Below, one piece after another: positions 63,609 to 64,000 of a stretch of DNA of 64,000 bases (positions are counted from its first letter, which is position 1; the number at the start of each line of letters is the position of its first letter). The notes beneath the pieces are model-generated. The model searched no databases. It saw nothing but the letters and a program-made list of their open reading frames with translations, and was not told where the DNA came from. This DNA comes from Thermogemmatispora carboxidivorans (lineage in GTDB: Bacteria; Chloroflexota; Ktedonobacteria; Ktedonobacterales; Ktedonobacteraceae). The stretch covers positions 4,092,001 to 4,156,000 of the forward strand of contig NZ_JNIM01000001.1 in assembly GCF_000702505.1 (NCBI RefSeq). The letters run 5' to 3'. The translations under genes were made by a program, and so were the position numbers.

Positions 63609-64000
63609 CAGAGTACTACGATGTCATCGTGGTCGGCGGCGGCAACGCCGGCCTCAGCGCTGCTCATGCGGCGCGCGAGCAGGTGGACAAGGTGTTAGTG
63701 CTGGAAAAGGCCGGTAGCGATTGGGCAGGCGGCAACAGCTATTTCACGGCGGGGGCCTTCCGCACCACTTTCTCTAGTCTGGAGGAGCTGCTGCCGCTGC
63801 TGGACGAGCGCGATGAGCTTTTTCTCCAGCGAACGGCGCTCCCTCCCTACACACCTGAGCAGTTCCTCCAGGATATGCAGCGCACGACGAAGGGCCGCTG
63901 CGACCCTGAGTTGACGGCCATTCTGGTACAGGAGGCCGCCGAGACGATCCGTTGGCTGCATCAGAAGGGGCTACGCTTCCGCCTGATGTACGATCGCCAG
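63605..64000 (+). CDS. FAD-dependent dehydrogenase (fumarate reductase/TcuA-like), truncated by window edge
   Basis: The first 132 residues of a flavoprotein. The dinucleotide-binding start YDVIVVGGGNAGLSAAHAAREQVDKVLVLEKA and DWAGGNSYFTAGAFR resemble the FAD-dependent tricarballylate dehydrogenase and other succinate dehydrogenase-flavoprotein-like enzymes. The remainder lies beyond the window. Coupled to the Dabb gene, it belongs to the same catabolic operon and suggests a di- or tricarboxylate-like intermediate, with low certainty. Confidence 0.8.
   Translation, partial: MTEYYDVIVVGGGNAGLSAAHAAREQVDKVLVLEKAGSDWAGGNSYFTAGAFRTTFSSLEELLPLLDERDELFLQRTALPPYTPEQFLQDMQRTTKGRCDPELTAILVQEAAETIRWLHQKGLRFRLMYDRQ

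Overview
The window looks like a chromosomal stretch from a GC-rich, probably thermophilic, filamentous member of the Chloroflexota (class Ktedonobacteria; a Thermogemmatispora-like genome is my best guess). This rests on gene content and protein style only: a GutM/glucitol PTS set, large XRE-TPR regulators, Rpn-family nucleases, a BioF-A-D-B operon and DUF347 proteins, all in high-GC DNA. No rRNA, tRNA or insertion sequence was recognised.

Layout. (1) 1-3064: part of a large CRISPR array (42 repeats of 37 bp, 41 spacers) without cas genes in view, followed by about 500 bp of non-coding DNA rich in inverted repeats. (2) 3578-8279 (minus): a glucitol/sorbitol-type PTS operon with GutM, in which the usual IIB-membrane protein (SrlE) is split into two genes in swapped order. 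(3) 8512-18755: an IspD-like cytidylyltransferase, a galactitol-type PTS operon (IIB, IIC, small membrane protein, IIA), an E1alpha/E1beta/E2 2-oxoacid or acetoin dehydrogenase operon, HPr and a SorC-family regulator. A shared 23-bp operator-like sequence lies at the promoters of ispD, gatB, E1alpha and sorC, suggesting one regulon. (4) 18958-30983: a methyltransferase, then an acyl-CoA ligase, TetR regulator, 3-hydroxybutyrate dehydrogenase, a complete Liv-type ABC transporter and a secreted PHB-depolymerase-like esterase. A common palindromic site occurs three times at their promoters; together they read as a regulon for extracellular polyhydroxybutyrate or short hydroxyacid use.

(5) 31180-36341: small unknown genes, an XRE protein, and three tandem Rpn-family genes. 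The third encodes only the C-terminal part, and it starts where the two full-length copies carry an internal Shine-Dalgarno plus ATG: a likely nuclease/intragenic-inhibitor arrangement. (6) 36478-42687: biotin operon bioF-A-D-B, preceded by a methyltransferase and a small protein. (7) 43049-45918: two nearly identical XRE-TPR regulators with a diverged C-terminal patch and a broken third member between them. (8) 46251-53019: a GT39-like membrane glycosyltransferase, a two-component system, a beta-propeller lipoprotein and a DUF347 membrane protein.

(9) 53707-64000: a GntR/FCD regulator divergent from a second Liv transporter (with a permease-ATPase fusion) and a translationally coupled catabolic operon: ThDP enzyme, cupin, SDR, Dabb protein and an FAD dehydrogenase cut by the window edge. 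Palindromes around the divergent promoters are probable GntR sites. The substrate is not identifiable from sequence alone.

All functional names are from reading protein motifs by eye; no database search was run. Starts were moved from the longest open frame where a Shine-Dalgarno, coupling or promoter position argued for it.
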